Source: Sphingomonas sp. CL5.1
GTDB lineage: Bacteria > Pseudomonadota > Alphaproteobacteria > Sphingomonadales > Sphingomonadaceae
Length of the DNA: 64,000 nt
Assembly: GCF_013344685.1 (NCBI RefSeq)
Contig: NZ_CP050137.1
Span: 2,411,001 to 2,475,000 of the forward strand
Reading direction: 5' to 3'
Below, one piece after another: positions 10,276 through 19,743 of this stretch. Position numbers and translations under genes: made by a program. Under the pieces are notes generated by a model, which had not been told where the DNA came from, did not search any database, and saw only the letters and a program-made list of their open reading frames with translations. The number at the start of each line of letters is the position of its first letter. Position 1 is the stretch's first letter.

Positions 10276-11863
10276 CTATGACTATGTGGTGATCGGGGCG
10301 GGGTCGGCGGGGTGCGTGCTGGCCACGCGATTGGTCGAAGCGGGGAAGAGCGTCCTGCTGCTCGAATCCGGCCCCCAGGATCACGACTTCTTCATCTCGA
10401 TGCCCGGCGGTCTCCAGAAGATCGCCAAGAACCTGTCCTGGCATCTCTGGACCGAGCCTGAGGCGGCCGTCGGCGGCCGGCGCGTCTATATGAAGCAGGG
10501 CCGGTTGCTCGGCGGCGGATCCTCGATCAACGGCATGGTCTACATCCGGGGACAGGCCGAGGATTACGACCAGTGGCAAGCGTCTGGATGTGAAGGCTGG
10601 AGCTGGGAAGATGTGCTTCCGGTGTTCAAGCGCGGCGAGGCCAATCAGAAATATTCAGAGCCGTTCCACGGCGTGGACGGCGCGCTCAAGGTGTCCGACG
10701 CGGGATATCACCATCCACTGAGCTACGCCTTTGTGCGGGCGGGGCAGGAAGCAGGCCTTCCCTACAACGACGATTTCAATGGCGCATCGCAGGAAGGGGT
10801 GGGATTCTACCAGACCACGTCCGCCGAAGGCCGGCGCCAATCTACCGCCGTCGCATTCCTGTCGCGCGTGCGGAGCAATCCGCTGCTCACGCTACGTTGT
10901 GATGCCCATGTCGAGGCGGTGACGACGGAGAACGGCGCTGCAACCGGCGTGCGGTATCACGCTAGCGACGGTACGGTTCAGCAAGCCATGGCGCGTGAGG
11001 AGGTCATCGTGGCCGCGGGCGCCTTCGGTTCGCCCAAGGTGCTTCAGCTTTCCGGTATCGGCCCCGAGCCGCTGCTCGTCGAGCACGGCATTCCCGTAGT
11101 GCGGGCACTGAAGGGTGTCGGGGAGAATTTCCAGGACCATTTCCAGGCAGGTGTCTACGGCCAGACGCGTGATCCAATCAGCCTGCTGGGTGCCGACAAG
11201 GGGCTGGCTGCTGTGCGCCACGGCCTGCAATGGCTGATGTTCAAATCCGGGTTGCTGACCTCGAACATCGTTGAATCGGGCGGGTTCGCTTGCACGGACG
11301 GCAGCGGCCGGCCCGATATCCAGTTCACCGTGGTAGCGGCGCTGACCGGGGATGCCGAGCGCCCACCCTTGCCGGGTCACGGCATTTCCATCAGCCCCTG
11401 CGTTCTGCGCCCGAGCGCGCGTGGATCAGTCCGAATTACTGGCCAAGACCCCACCGCGCCCGTCCACATCAACGGCAATGTGCTTGGTCACAGGGACGAC
11501 ATGGCGACCTTGGTCCGGGGCGTGCGGCTCGCGCGGCGCATCCTCCATTCGCCGTCGCTTGCGCAGTTGCTCGCTTGCGAGCTGGCACCGGGGCATGGGC
11601 CTGAAGAAGAACTCAGCGATGCGGCGATCGAAACGCACATCGCTAGCGTCGTGAAGACGGTCTATCACCCGTGCGGGACGTGCAAGATGGGACCGGTGAG
11701 CGATCCTGGGGCTGTGGTCGATGCCGAATTGCGCGTGCATGGCGTTCCGCGCCTGCGTGTGGCGGACGCCTCCATCATGCCCAATCTGGTGAGCGGGAAC
11801 ACTAATGCGCCGGCGATCATGATCGGCGAACGCTGCGCCGATTTTGTCCTGCAGCGAGCCTAG
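10268..11863 (+). CDS. GMC family FAD-dependent alcohol oxidoreductase (choline dehydrogenase-like)
   Basis: Oxidises an alcohol to an aldehyde with FAD. The 531 residues start MNSYDYVVIGAGSAGCVLA (dinucleotide fold), followed by GMC signature 1 (GRLLGGGSSINGMVYIRG, about residues 78-95) and signature 2 (GAFGSPKVLQLSGIG). The C-terminal part has YHPCGTCKMG with the catalytic His, and NTNAPAIMIGERCAD. The start overlaps the racemase stop by 8 bp. The aldehyde dehydrogenase next door would finish the oxidation to a carboxylate. Polyethylene-glycol dehydrogenases also belong here, so the alcohol could be aliphatic or aromatic. Confidence 0.9.
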   Translation: MNSYDYVVIGAGSAGCVLATRLVEAGKSVLLLESGPQDHDFFISMPGGLQKIAKNLSWHLWTEPEAAVGGRRVYMKQGRLLGGGSSINGMVYIRGQAEDYDQWQASGCEGWSWEDVLPVFKRGEANQKYSEPFHGVDGALKVSDAGYHHPLSYAFVRAGQEAGLPYNDDFNGASQEGVGFYQTTSAEGRRQSTAVAFLSRVRSNPLLTLRCDAHVEAVTTENGAATGVRYHASDGTVQQAMAREEVIVAAGAFGSPKVLQLSGIGPEPLLVEHGIPVVRALKGVGENFQDHFQAGVYGQTRDPISLLGADKGLAAVRHGLQWLMFKSGLLTSNIVESGGFACTDGSGRPDIQFTVVAALTGDAERPPLPGHGISISPCVLRPSARGSVRITGQDPTAPVHINGNVLGHRDDMATLVRGVRLARRILHSPSLAQLLACELAPGHGPEEELSDAAIETHIASVVKTVYHPCGTCKMGPVSDPGAVVDAELRVHGVPRLRVADASIMPNLVSGNTNAPAIMIGERCADFVLQRA

Positions 11864-11873
11864 GAGAACGAAG

Positions 11874-13352
11874 TTGAGTATCGCGCATGAAGGCTGCCTC
11901 TACATTGGCGGCGAGTGGATCGCGCCAAAGGGCGGGATGCGCGAAGCCGTCATCGACCCGGCCTCCGAAGTGGTAATCGCCCATGCCGGGCTCGCGGGGG
12001 TCGAGGATGTCGAGGCGGCGCTGGACACGGCGCGAACCGCGTTCGACGCGGGCCCCTGGCCGCGCATGACGATGGAGGAGCGCGCGGCGAAAATCACTGC
12101 AATGTGCGACTGGATTGAAGCACGGACCGAGAGCCTGCGCGCGCTGGTCGCAATGGAAACCGGATCGATCCAGCCCTTCGCGCGCACCATGCAGTTCGCG
12201 ACGGGCATCGAGCATTCGCGCTACTATGTCCAACTGGCCCTTCGGCAAGAGGCGCAGCCCTTGCCGCTCGAGCCGGTGGTGCAGGCGGATGGCCGCATCA
12301 TGCTGGGCGGCGGTGTCGCGGTTCGCGAGCCCGTGGGGGTCTGCCTTGCGATCACGCCCTTCAACGTGCCGTTCACGCTCAACATGGGCAAGGCGGTGCC
12401 CGCGCTGCTGATGGGTAATTCGGTCATCCTCAAGCCGTCGCAGCTGACGCCGCTCTCCGCCTTCATCCTCGCCGAGGCTGCCGAGGCCGCCGGGTTGCCG
12501 CCCGGTGTGTTCAACGTCGTGAATGGCGACCTGTCGGTGGGCGAGGTGCTCACCACCGATCCCCGTATCGACCTGATCACCTTCACCGGCTCGGACCGCG
12601 TAGGCGCAGCTATACAGGCGCAGGCGGCAGCGACGCTGAAACGGTGCATCATGGAACTCGGCGGGAAATCGGCGATGATCGTGCGCGCCGACGGCAATCT
12701 CGTCGCGGCGGCGCAAAACGCCCTCGGCAGCCTTACCTTCCACGCAGGCCAGGCCTGCGCAGCGATGACGCGTTTTGTTGTCCATAATTCGGTGCGTGCG
12801 GAATTCGTCGGGCGGCTCGCCGAGATGTTTCGCACGGTCAAGATCGGCGATCCCGCGGATCCGGCGACGCGTATGGGGCCGCTGATCCGCGCCGCGGCGC
12901 GCGAGCGGGTCCAGACATTGGTCGATTCGGCGATCGACGACGGTGCCAAGCTGATTACCGGCGGCCGTATTCCCCCGGGCTTCGATCGCGGCTTCTTCTA
13001 CGAGCCTACATTGTTGGATGATGTCGACAATCGCTGGCGCGTGGCACAGGAGGAAGCCTTTGGCCCGCTTGGGGTGGTGATCGGCTACGATACCGACGAA
13101 GAGGCGATAGCCATCGCCAACGACAGCGATTTCGGTCTGTCCGGTGGCATCTATTCCGCCGATGTCGGGCGCGCGTATGAGCTCGCGCTGCAGCTGCGCA
13201 CAGGCAAGGTCAATCTGAACGGTGGCTCGGGCAAGATGAGCTCGTACCACCCGTTCGGCGGGATCAAGCGCTCCGGCTATGGACGTGAATTTGGCGAGGT
13301 CGGGCTGCACGAATTCACTTATATCAAGACGATCGCCTATCACGTCGCCTGA
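11874..13352 (+). CDS. NAD(P)-dependent aldehyde dehydrogenase
   Basis: Converts an aldehyde to a carboxylic acid. The 492-residue protein has the glycine motif TGSDRVG, catalytic Glu in MELGGKSAMI (about residue 261) and catalytic Cys in HAGQACAAMTRF (about residue 295), plus the C-terminal SSYHPFGGIKRSGYG. A TTG at 11874 is chosen because AGGAG lies seven bases upstream. It lies 10 bp after the GMC gene, which would make its aldehyde. A second paralogue lies at 32974. Confidence 0.9.
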   Translation: MSIAHEGCLYIGGEWIAPKGGMREAVIDPASEVVIAHAGLAGVEDVEAALDTARTAFDAGPWPRMTMEERAAKITAMCDWIEARTESLRALVAMETGSIQPFARTMQFATGIEHSRYYVQLALRQEAQPLPLEPVVQADGRIMLGGGVAVREPVGVCLAITPFNVPFTLNMGKAVPALLMGNSVILKPSQLTPLSAFILAEAAEAAGLPPGVFNVVNGDLSVGEVLTTDPRIDLITFTGSDRVGAAIQAQAAATLKRCIMELGGKSAMIVRADGNLVAAAQNALGSLTFHAGQACAAMTRFVVHNSVRAEFVGRLAEMFRTVKIGDPADPATRMGPLIRAAARERVQTLVDSAIDDGAKLITGGRIPPGFDRGFFYEPTLLDDVDNRWRVAQEEAFGPLGVVIGYDTDEEAIAIANDSDFGLSGGIYSADVGRAYELALQLRTGKVNLNGGSGKMSSYHPFGGIKRSGYGREFGEVGLHEFTYIKTIAYHVA

Positions 13353-13357
13353 TTGTG

Positions 13358-14530
13358 TCAGGCGAACAGCGCTCGCGCGACGATCATCCGCTGAATCTCG
13401 GTCGCTCCCTCGCCGAGCCGCTTGATTCGCAACTCGCGGAACCAGCGCTCGAGCGGCAATTCGCAGGATACGCCCATGCCGCCGAACAGCTGGATGCAGG
13501 TATCGAGCGTCTTGAAGGCCGCTTCGGTCGCGCTCCATTTGGCCATCGCAGCTTCGGCGCGGGCGGGCTCGCCACGATCCGCTTTCCAGGCGGCGCGATA
13601 GGTGAGCAGGCGCGCGGCGTCGAGCGCGATGCGGCAGTCGGCAAGCATCCATTGCGCGCCCTGCTTGTCTGCGAGAAGCCCACCGAAGACGCTTCGCTCC
13701 TTTGCCCATTCGACGGTTAGCCGGAGCGCCTCTTCCGCGATTCCGATCGGCCCGGCGCCGTAGGTTATCCGGCCCCGAGTGAGGAAATCATCAGCGAGTG
13801 CAAAGCCGGCGCCTTCTTCGCCGATGCGATTGGCGACGGGTATGCGCGCATCATCGAAATGCAGTTCGTTGGGGCTGTTCGAGATCAGCACCGGAATGGG
13901 CGTACGCGTGAGGCCGGGCGTATCGGTCTCGACGATGAAACAGCTAATGCCGTCGCGGCGGCCGGACTCGCCGGTTCTGGCATAGACGATGCCCCAATGC
14001 GCCCGATCAGCGTGGGTGATCCAGGTCTTGGATCCGTTCAGGACATAATGGTCGCCATCGCGCACGGCGCGGCACTGGATCGCACGTGCCGGATCAGATC
14101 CGCCGGAGGCTTCGCTGATGGCGGTAAACGCTTTCGGCATGCGGCCCTCGACGATGGGTCGGCCGTAGCGCTCGAACTGATCCGGCGTTCCATGGAAGAT
14201 CACTGATGGCGGATCGCCGGCGATCGCGCCTGCGGCGGGAAAGAAAGCGCCAAGGCGGCACTTTGCCGCCTCCTCGGCGACCACCACTTGCGCAAGCACG
14301 CTCATCCCAGCACCGCCGAATCGCTCTGGCGTCGCGAGAGCCCACAGTCCTGCGGCGCGCGCCTTTTCCTGGAGAGCCGCCTGCTTTTCGGGATCGAGCT
14401 TGGCTTGGCCGACCTCCAGCGTCGCCTCTGCCGGGGCAACTTCGTTGGCAATGAAGCGCCGTACGGTGTCGCGGAGCATTTCGAGCTCCGCCGGCAATTC
14501 CCATCCTCCGATTGCGGCGAAATCGGTCAT
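13358..14530 (-). CDS. Acyl-CoA dehydrogenase
   Basis: FAD enzyme introducing an alpha,beta double bond into an acyl-CoA. The 390-residue protein runs from [21 protein letters not shown] to [20 protein letters not shown] near the C terminus, where the family has the FAD-binding GGxG segment. The middle shows [17 protein letters not shown] and [15 protein letters not shown]. Its start overlaps the stop of the hydratase gene (ATGA), so the two form a minus-strand operon. The end is 5 bp from the convergent aldehyde dehydrogenase. The tail ends in MIVARALFA, as in the isovaleryl/medium-branched group; substrate unknown. Confidence 0.9.
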   Translation of the reverse strand: MTDFAAIGGWELPAELEMLRDTVRRFIANEVAPAEATLEVGQAKLDPEKQAALQEKARAAGLWALATPERFGGAGMSVLAQVVVAEEAAKCRLGAFFPAAGAIAGDPPSVIFHGTPDQFERYGRPIVEGRMPKAFTAISEASGGSDPARAIQCRAVRDGDHYVLNGSKTWITHADRAHWGIVYARTGESGRRDGISCFIVETDTPGLTRTPIPVLISNSPNELHFDDARIPVANRIGEEGAGFALADDFLTRGRITYGAGPIGIAEEALRLTVEWAKERSVFGGLLADKQGAQWMLADCRIALDAARLLTYRAAWKADRGEPARAEAAMAKWSATEAAFKTLDTCIQLFGGMGVSCELPLERWFRELRIKRLGEGATEIQRMIVARALFA

Positions 14531-15435
14531 GCAGCCTCCGGCGCGTTCACTGCCCGGAATGCGATCGCACCGAGCGGACCATAATCGAAGTGGAAGGTAT
14601 CGCCGTGGCGGACCGAGACCGGCGCAGTGAAGGACCCTCCGAGGATCACCTCGCCCGCTTCCAGTCTCTCTCCATAAGGATGGAGCTTGTTCGCAAGCCA
14701 GGCCGGCCCGTTCGCTGGTTGATTGAGCACGGCCGCCGCGACTCCTGAATCCTCGATGACGCCATTGCGGTAGCACAAGGCCGATACCCAGCGCAGGTCG
14801 AGGTCGTCGGGGCGAACCGGCCGCCCGCCCAGCACGATGCCGGCATTGGAGGCATTGTCTGAGATCGTGTCGAACACCTTCCGCGTCCTCCCGGACGCGG
14901 GATCGACCGGCTGGATGCGCTGGTCGATGATCTCGATCGCTGGTACGATATGGTCGGTGGCGTTGAGCACGTCGTAGATCGTGCAATCGGGTCCTTCGAG
15001 CGGCGCTTTGAGGATGAAGGCAAGCTCGAGCTCAACCCGGGGCAGTATGAAGCGGGACATATCGATGTCGCCACCGGGCTCGAACATCATGTCGTCGAGC
15101 AATGCGCCATAGTCGGGTTCGGTGATGTTCGAGGTTCGCTGCATCGCCCGGCTGGTGAGGCCGATCTTGTGACCGATCAGCTTGCGTCCCGCCGTGCGCT
15201 TGATCTCGACCCAGGCGCGCTGGATCGCATAGGCGTCGGCAATCGTCATCTGGGGGTGTTCCAGCGAGAATTGCGGGATCTGCTTACGATCACGTTCTGC
15301 CTGGTCCAGCCGCTTCGCAAGGTCGGTGACGATCGCAGTTTCTAGGAAACGCTCGCCGTTCAACGCATCCCTTCCGCCATCAGGGCGCAGGACTTCCGGG
15401 TCAGGCATATGCGGCGTACTGGCTACTGGCGACAT
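14527..15435 (-). CDS. 2-keto-4-pentenoate / 2-oxohept-4-ene-1,7-dioate hydratase family (MhpD/HpaH-like)
   Basis: Adds water to the 2-hydroxydienoate released after meta-cleavage. The 302-residue protein has [23 protein letters not shown] and the metal-site run [12 protein letters not shown], then AIEIIDQRI, as in HpaH/MhpD. C-terminal part: [16 protein letters not shown] 15435 is preferred (GGGGAGGA upstream); the frame opens 41 codons earlier. It is divergent from a LysR gene and likely controlled by it. It would act after the MhpB- and MhpC-like enzymes at 31095 and 32024, although encoded 16 kb away. Confidence 0.85.
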   Translation of the reverse strand: MSPVASTPHMPDPEVLRPDGGRDALNGERFLETAIVTDLAKRLDQAERDRKQIPQFSLEHPQMTIADAYAIQRAWVEIKRTAGRKLIGHKIGLTSRAMQRTSNITEPDYGALLDDMMFEPGGDIDMSRFILPRVELELAFILKAPLEGPDCTIYDVLNATDHIVPAIEIIDQRIQPVDPASGRTRKVFDTISDNASNAGIVLGGRPVRPDDLDLRWVSALCYRNGVIEDSGVAAAVLNQPANGPAWLANKLHPYGERLEAGEVILGGSFTAPVSVRHGDTFHFDYGPLGAIAFRAVNAPEAA

Positions 15436-15581
15436 CGCCTGGAATTCCTCCCCTGTTTTCCTAACCCTCTGGCTAAAGGGGGGCGGTCTTGTGCGCCATC
15501 GCGCGGTCGCGATACGCGCCATAGTTTCTAGCTGTGGCTCCGTGTAGGGAGTGACCAATAGGTAACCAGTGCGCGTGGCCG

Positions 15582-16532
15582 ATGGACGAGATCCAACTTC
15601 GTAATTTTGTGATGATAGGGCGCTGCGCCTCGATTACCGAAGCGGCCGACCGCTTGGGAATCGCTCAACCCTCATTGAGTCAGCAGCTGCTCCGGCTCGA
15701 AGACGAATTCGGCACCAAGCTGTTTCGCCGGACCTCGCGCGGGGTAGTGGCGACCGATGCGGGGCGAATGCTGCAGGAGCACGCCGCGACGATCCTCCAG
15801 GCGATGAACCGGGCTCGGGAGGAGGTTCAGGCAACCGAACGCGTGCCGCAGGGGAATGTAGCGGTAGGCCTGCCGGCGACGGCCAGCATGATCCTCGGTG
15901 TGCCGCTTCTCGTCGCGGCGCGAAGATCATTGCCATTGGTCAACATCCATGTCCGCGAGGCGATGACCGGAACGATTCGCAGATGGCTGGAGGAAGGGCG
16001 GATCGAACTGGGCATCCTCTATGCCGCTGAAGGCACGCGCCACCTTTCGACCAAAGTGATTGCACGCGAGACGCTCTTGCTTGTCGGGCCCGCCGGCGCA
16101 TTTGGAGAAACCGATGCCTTTGGCATCGCCACGCAGCCGATCGAGCAACCGGCGCTCAAAACCTATGGCTTCATCCTTCCGTCGGTATCACATGGCCTGC
16201 GCGAACTTGTCGAGCGGCAGCTGCACATGGAGGATCTCTCGCTCTCCACCACGATCGAGATTGATTCGCTGGCGCATACCAAGACCCTGGTCGCATCGCG
16301 TCTGGGGTATACGCTCCTCCCGCATGCGGCGATCCGCAGTGAACTGGCGGGCGGAGAACTCTCGGCCGCGCACGTTGAAGGCATCGACTTGTCCCGCAGC
16401 GTGGCCTTTGTGCGGAACCCCGCACAGCCGCTCACACGCGCGTCGATCGAGGTCGAGGATCTGGCGCGGCAGCTGTTGCGCGAAATGATTGCGGACGGGC
16501 GTTGGCTGGCCTCGCCTGTCGAGGACGAATGA
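15582..16532 (+). CDS. LysR-type transcriptional regulator
   Basis: 316 residues with an N-terminal winged HTH ([21 protein letters not shown], then [19 protein letters not shown]) and a C-terminal LysR effector domain. The HTH is nearly the same as in the regulator at 36083 (both [22 protein letters not shown]), so the two are paralogues that may bind related sites. Divergent from the hydratase/acyl-CoA dehydrogenase operon across a 146-bp gap, the classic LysR arrangement. The inducer is probably a pathway acid or intermediate. Confidence 0.9.
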   Translation: MDEIQLRNFVMIGRCASITEAADRLGIAQPSLSQQLLRLEDEFGTKLFRRTSRGVVATDAGRMLQEHAATILQAMNRAREEVQATERVPQGNVAVGLPATASMILGVPLLVAARRSLPLVNIHVREAMTGTIRRWLEEGRIELGILYAAEGTRHLSTKVIARETLLLVGPAGAFGETDAFGIATQPIEQPALKTYGFILPSVSHGLRELVERQLHMEDLSLSTTIEIDSLAHTKTLVASRLGYTLLPHAAIRSELAGGELSAAHVEGIDLSRSVAFVRNPAQPLTRASIEVEDLARQLLREMIADGRWLASPVEDE

Positions 16533-16715
16533 TCCTCCCATAGGTTTCGGCTATTTCTGCTGGTCGGCAAAATCGAAGGACGGCCCTGTCGAGGCGTGCG
16601 AGACACCGTTGCACGGCGAAGGCTGCGAGGGCCGCGGCGCTTCCGGATGCGGTCGGTCCGATCGGCACGAAGCGGTTTCCCCAATGTAGCGATCGCCCGA
16701 CATTCTTGAGGAAAG

Positions 16716-18026
16716 ATGCTTGATATGGCTACTAAGATATCGGCCGAGATCGCTGCGGCCCATATGCCGAGCGACATAGCAGCGCGTATCGTGAACCCCA
16801 AGGCATATGGCGAATGGAATCAGCTCCAGAAGGATTTTACGTGGCTGCGCCAGAATATGCCGCTGAGCGTCGCGCAGGCCGAGGGCTACGACCCGTTCTG
16901 GATGGTGACGAAGTATGACGATATCCAGGAAATCGGCCGCCAGCCGGGCATCTTTGCGAACAACGGGGCCCGAAAGACACTGATCGACCGGAACTTCGCG
17001 GGCCACGTTGCCAGGGTGGAGGCGGAAGGAAAGCGTGCTGTCAACCGCTCGCTTCTCACCATGGATGCGCCGGTGCACATGCGCTACCGGCTGATAACCG
17101 CCGGGCAGTTCGCGCCCAAGGGCATCAAGATGCTTGAGCAGGACATCCGCGAGATCGCCCGCGAAGCGATCGACGCAATGGTCGGGCATGACGAGATCGA
17201 CTTCCTCAATGCCGTATCGCACCGCTTTCCGCTCCGTGTCATCCTGAGCCTGTTGCAGCTGCCGCGTTCGGACGAGGACATGCTGCTCTCCATGACACAG
17301 CGCTTCTTCAATCCGCGCGATACCGAGATCGCGGGCATTCAGACCGGCAACTCGGTCGGCGCCACGTCGAACCACGATGTCGTGAACGAGATGTACGGTT
17401 ATTTCGCGGCGCTGATCGCCAACCGCCGTGCCAATCCAACCGGCGACCTTGCCTCGGTGATCGCGAACTCGACGATCGACGGGCAGCCCATCGCCGAGGC
17501 CGATGCGGTAAGCTATTACATGACGATCGCGACGGCGGGGCACGACACCACCGCATCCTCTACCGCCGGCGCGGCATTGGCGCTGGCCGAGCGGCCGGAG
17601 GAGTTCGCCAAGGTCAAGGCAGACCGCAGCCTGATCCCCTCGCTGGTTAACGAGGCGATCCGCTGGACCTCGCCGGTCAGTCATTTCATGCGCACGGCGC
17701 TCTCCGATTATGAACTGCGCGGGCAGACGATCCGCGCGGGCGACTGGCTGATGCTATGTTATCCTTCAGCTAACCGCGACGAGGACATCTTCGATGCGCC
17801 GTTCGAGTTCCGCGTCGATCGCGCGCCCAATCCGCAGATGGCGTTCGGCTATGGCGCACACGTCTGCCTGGGTCAGCATCTCGCCAAGATGGAAATGGCG
17901 ATCTTCTTCGAGGAGTTCTTCAACCGCGTCGAAAGCATCGAGCTGGCGGGTGAGCCCAAGCGCGTCGACTCGATTCTGGTTGGCGGGCTCAAGCGCCTTC
18001 CGGTGCGCTACAAGCTGGCGAGCTGA
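16716..18026 (+). CDS. Cytochrome P450 monooxygenase
   Basis: Soluble class I bacterial P450, 436 residues. The I-helix oxygen motif AGHDTT is at residues 274-279, the ExxR motif is in NEAIRW, and the haem loop FGYGAHVCLGQHLA puts the ligand Cys at 384. GAGGAAAG lies just before the ATG. It is followed within 7 bp by an SDR gene, suggesting hydroxylation then oxidation of the alcohol. It needs a ferredoxin and reductase: a ferredoxin-reductase-like gene lies at 23124, but no ferredoxin is seen in the window. CYP108-like by general feel; substrate unknown. Confidence 0.93.
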   Translation: MLDMATKISAEIAAAHMPSDIAARIVNPKAYGEWNQLQKDFTWLRQNMPLSVAQAEGYDPFWMVTKYDDIQEIGRQPGIFANNGARKTLIDRNFAGHVARVEAEGKRAVNRSLLTMDAPVHMRYRLITAGQFAPKGIKMLEQDIREIAREAIDAMVGHDEIDFLNAVSHRFPLRVILSLLQLPRSDEDMLLSMTQRFFNPRDTEIAGIQTGNSVGATSNHDVVNEMYGYFAALIANRRANPTGDLASVIANSTIDGQPIAEADAVSYYMTIATAGHDTTASSTAGAALALAERPEEFAKVKADRSLIPSLVNEAIRWTSPVSHFMRTALSDYELRGQTIRAGDWLMLCYPSANRDEDIFDAPFEFRVDRAPNPQMAFGYGAHVCLGQHLAKMEMAIFFEEFFNRVESIELAGEPKRVDSILVGGLKRLPVRYKLAS

Positions 18027-18033
18027 TCGGCAC

Positions 18034-18756
18034 ATGACCACGCTTGACGGCAGAGTGGTCGCGATCACCGGCGCTTCGAGCGGGATCGGCAGAGCGATTG
18101 CACGCGCATTGCGGCCACTCGGGGCCCGGCTGGTGCTGAACGCGCTGGCGGACTCCGAACTCGACGCGTTGCGCGAGGAGTTTGGCGCCGATGCTGCGAT
18201 CGTGGCCGGCGACATCGCGGACGCGAAGACCGGGCAGGAGCTGCTTGCTGCGGCGCTGGGGCGGTTCGGATGCGCAGAAGTGCTGGTCAACAATGCCGGC
18301 ATCTTCCGCAACGGCTCGGCCGACGCAATCGACCTCGACGCGATGGAGCGGATGATCGCAGTCAATTTCACTGCGGTGGTGCGCAACTGCTATCTCTTCG
18401 CGCGTGCCATGGCTGCGCAGGGAAGCGGCCACATCGTCAATTTGTCGAGCATCAGTGCGACCCTCACGACACCGGGCTGCGGCGTATATGCCGGCACCAA
18501 GCGCGCCGTGGAGGGGTTCAGCGAGGCGTTGCGGATCGAACTGGCCGGGACGGGCGTCCGTGTGGGCGTGATCGCGCCGGGCACCACCGACACCGATCTT
18601 TTCGATCGCGTGCCGGGCCAGCCGCGCAGCTCGAACGTCGCGGTGCGCAAGCTCGATCCCGCCGACCTGGCGGATGCGGTGCGCTACGTGCTCGAACGCC
18701 CGGACCACGCCAACATCCCGCACCTCCGCCTCTATTCGGCGGACCAGCGGCACTGA
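18034..18756 (+). CDS. Short-chain dehydrogenase/reductase
   Basis: NAD(P)-dependent alcohol/ketone oxidoreductase, 240 residues. TGASSGIG (cofactor loop), NNAG near residue 88, catalytic Ser in NLSSISATL and YAGTK (YxxxK) near residue 152 are all present. ATG 18034 is 7 bp past the P450 stop; upstream frame only shadows the P450. Probable operon partner of the P450. Confidence 0.88.
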   Translation: MTTLDGRVVAITGASSGIGRAIARALRPLGARLVLNALADSELDALREEFGADAAIVAGDIADAKTGQELLAAALGRFGCAEVLVNNAGIFRNGSADAIDLDAMERMIAVNFTAVVRNCYLFARAMAAQGSGHIVNLSSISATLTTPGCGVYAGTKRAVEGFSEALRIELAGTGVRVGVIAPGTTDTDLFDRVPGQPRSSNVAVRKLDPADLADAVRYVLERPDHANIPHLRLYSADQRH

Positions 18757-18762
18757 CTGTCG

Positions 18763-19731
18763 TCAGCCTGCCGGAGAGAAGATGGGAACTGCGCAGGCGG
18801 CCCGATATTCGCTCTCGAGTCTTTCCACCAGACTCTCGACGCTCTCGATCGCAGCGATCGCGGCCAGTCCCTGGCCGGCGCTGAAGATGTCGCGCCATGG
18901 CCGCGTGCCTTCGGGCAGATGGCTGTAATCGCCTCGCCCGGGGGAGCGGGGCAGGGACTCAGGGGCGAGCCCAATGTCGCGCAACGACGCTTTCAGCCAG
19001 TTCGCGCCGACGCCGTTGATCGCCGTCGAGAAAATCACGTCCTCGGCGTCCCCGGCGACCAGCATCGCCTTATACTCGTCGGGCGCTTCGGCCTCCGACG
19101 TGGCGATGAAGCGTGTGCCCAGATAGGCTAGGTCGGCGCCGAGCATCTCGGCCGCACGCACGCCCGCGCCGGTCGAGATCGCGCCGCCCAGCAGGATCGT
19201 TCCGGCGAACATCGCGCGGATGCGCGGCACCAGCGCGAACGCACTGATCTGGCCCGAATGCCCACCGGCTCCCGAGGCGATGCATGTGATGCCATCGACC
19301 TGTGCCTCGATAGCCTTTTCGGCGAAACGCAGACTGGTGACGTCGTGGAAGATCCGCCCGCCCCAGTCATGCACACGCCTGGCGAGTTCCGTCGGATTGC
19401 CGCGCGCGGAGATGACGATATCGACCCCATAACGGCGATACAGGTCGAGCTCACGGGCCAACTCGGCGGTGTCGAGCGCGGTCGAGAGATTGACCGCGAG
19501 CGGTCCCACCGGCGCGTCCGAGGCCTCGTCCAGCCGTCGTGCAAGCGCATCATGGATTTTGCGCAGCCATTGCTCGAACTGCTCGAAGCTCGCGGCGTTA
19601 TGGCGCGGCAGGGCCGCCATGATTCCGGCCTTGCACGCGGCAGTCACCAGGCGTGGGCCCGAGACGTGGATCATTGGCGCGCAGACCAGCGGCAATCGCA
19701 GTTGCGCGCGGATATCGGCGGGCAGCGTCAT
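18763..19731 (-). CDS. Nitronate monooxygenase family flavoprotein (NPD/2-nitropropane dioxygenase-like)
   Basis: FMN-dependent TIM-barrel oxidoreductase, 322 residues. It opens LRLPLVCAPMIHVSGPRLV, contains the flavin-binding GAGGHSG near residue 154, and has LLGGAISTGAGV near 194. Members oxidise nitronates or act as enoyl/quinone reductases, so the annotation is at family level. It is the last gene of a minus-strand run that includes a flavin hydroxylase, an MFS exporter and a reductase, and is convergent with the SDR gene. Confidence 0.82.
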   Translation of the reverse strand: MTLPADIRAQLRLPLVCAPMIHVSGPRLVTAACKAGIMAALPRHNAASFEQFEQWLRKIHDALARRLDEASDAPVGPLAVNLSTALDTAELARELDLYRRYGVDIVISARGNPTELARRVHDWGGRIFHDVTSLRFAEKAIEAQVDGITCIASGAGGHSGQISAFALVPRIRAMFAGTILLGGAISTGAGVRAAEMLGADLAYLGTRFIATSEAEAPDEYKAMLVAGDAEDVIFSTAINGVGANWLKASLRDIGLAPESLPRSPGRGDYSHLPEGTRPWRDIFSAGQGLAAIAAIESVESLVERLESEYRAACAVPIFSPAG

Positions 19732-19743
19732 TGGCGATCGCCG

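Noticed and set aside
10268..13352. Polyethylene-glycol pathway from the GMC oxidoreductase and aldehyde dehydrogenase
   Set aside because: Two enzymes alone are not diagnostic and the racemase in the same operon points to branched acyl-CoA chemistry. Left open as a weak alternative.
11817..13709. 630-codon minus-strand open frame
   Set aside because: Antisense to the aldehyde dehydrogenase, Arg/His-rich with no motif; the plus-strand gene has full catalytic motifs.
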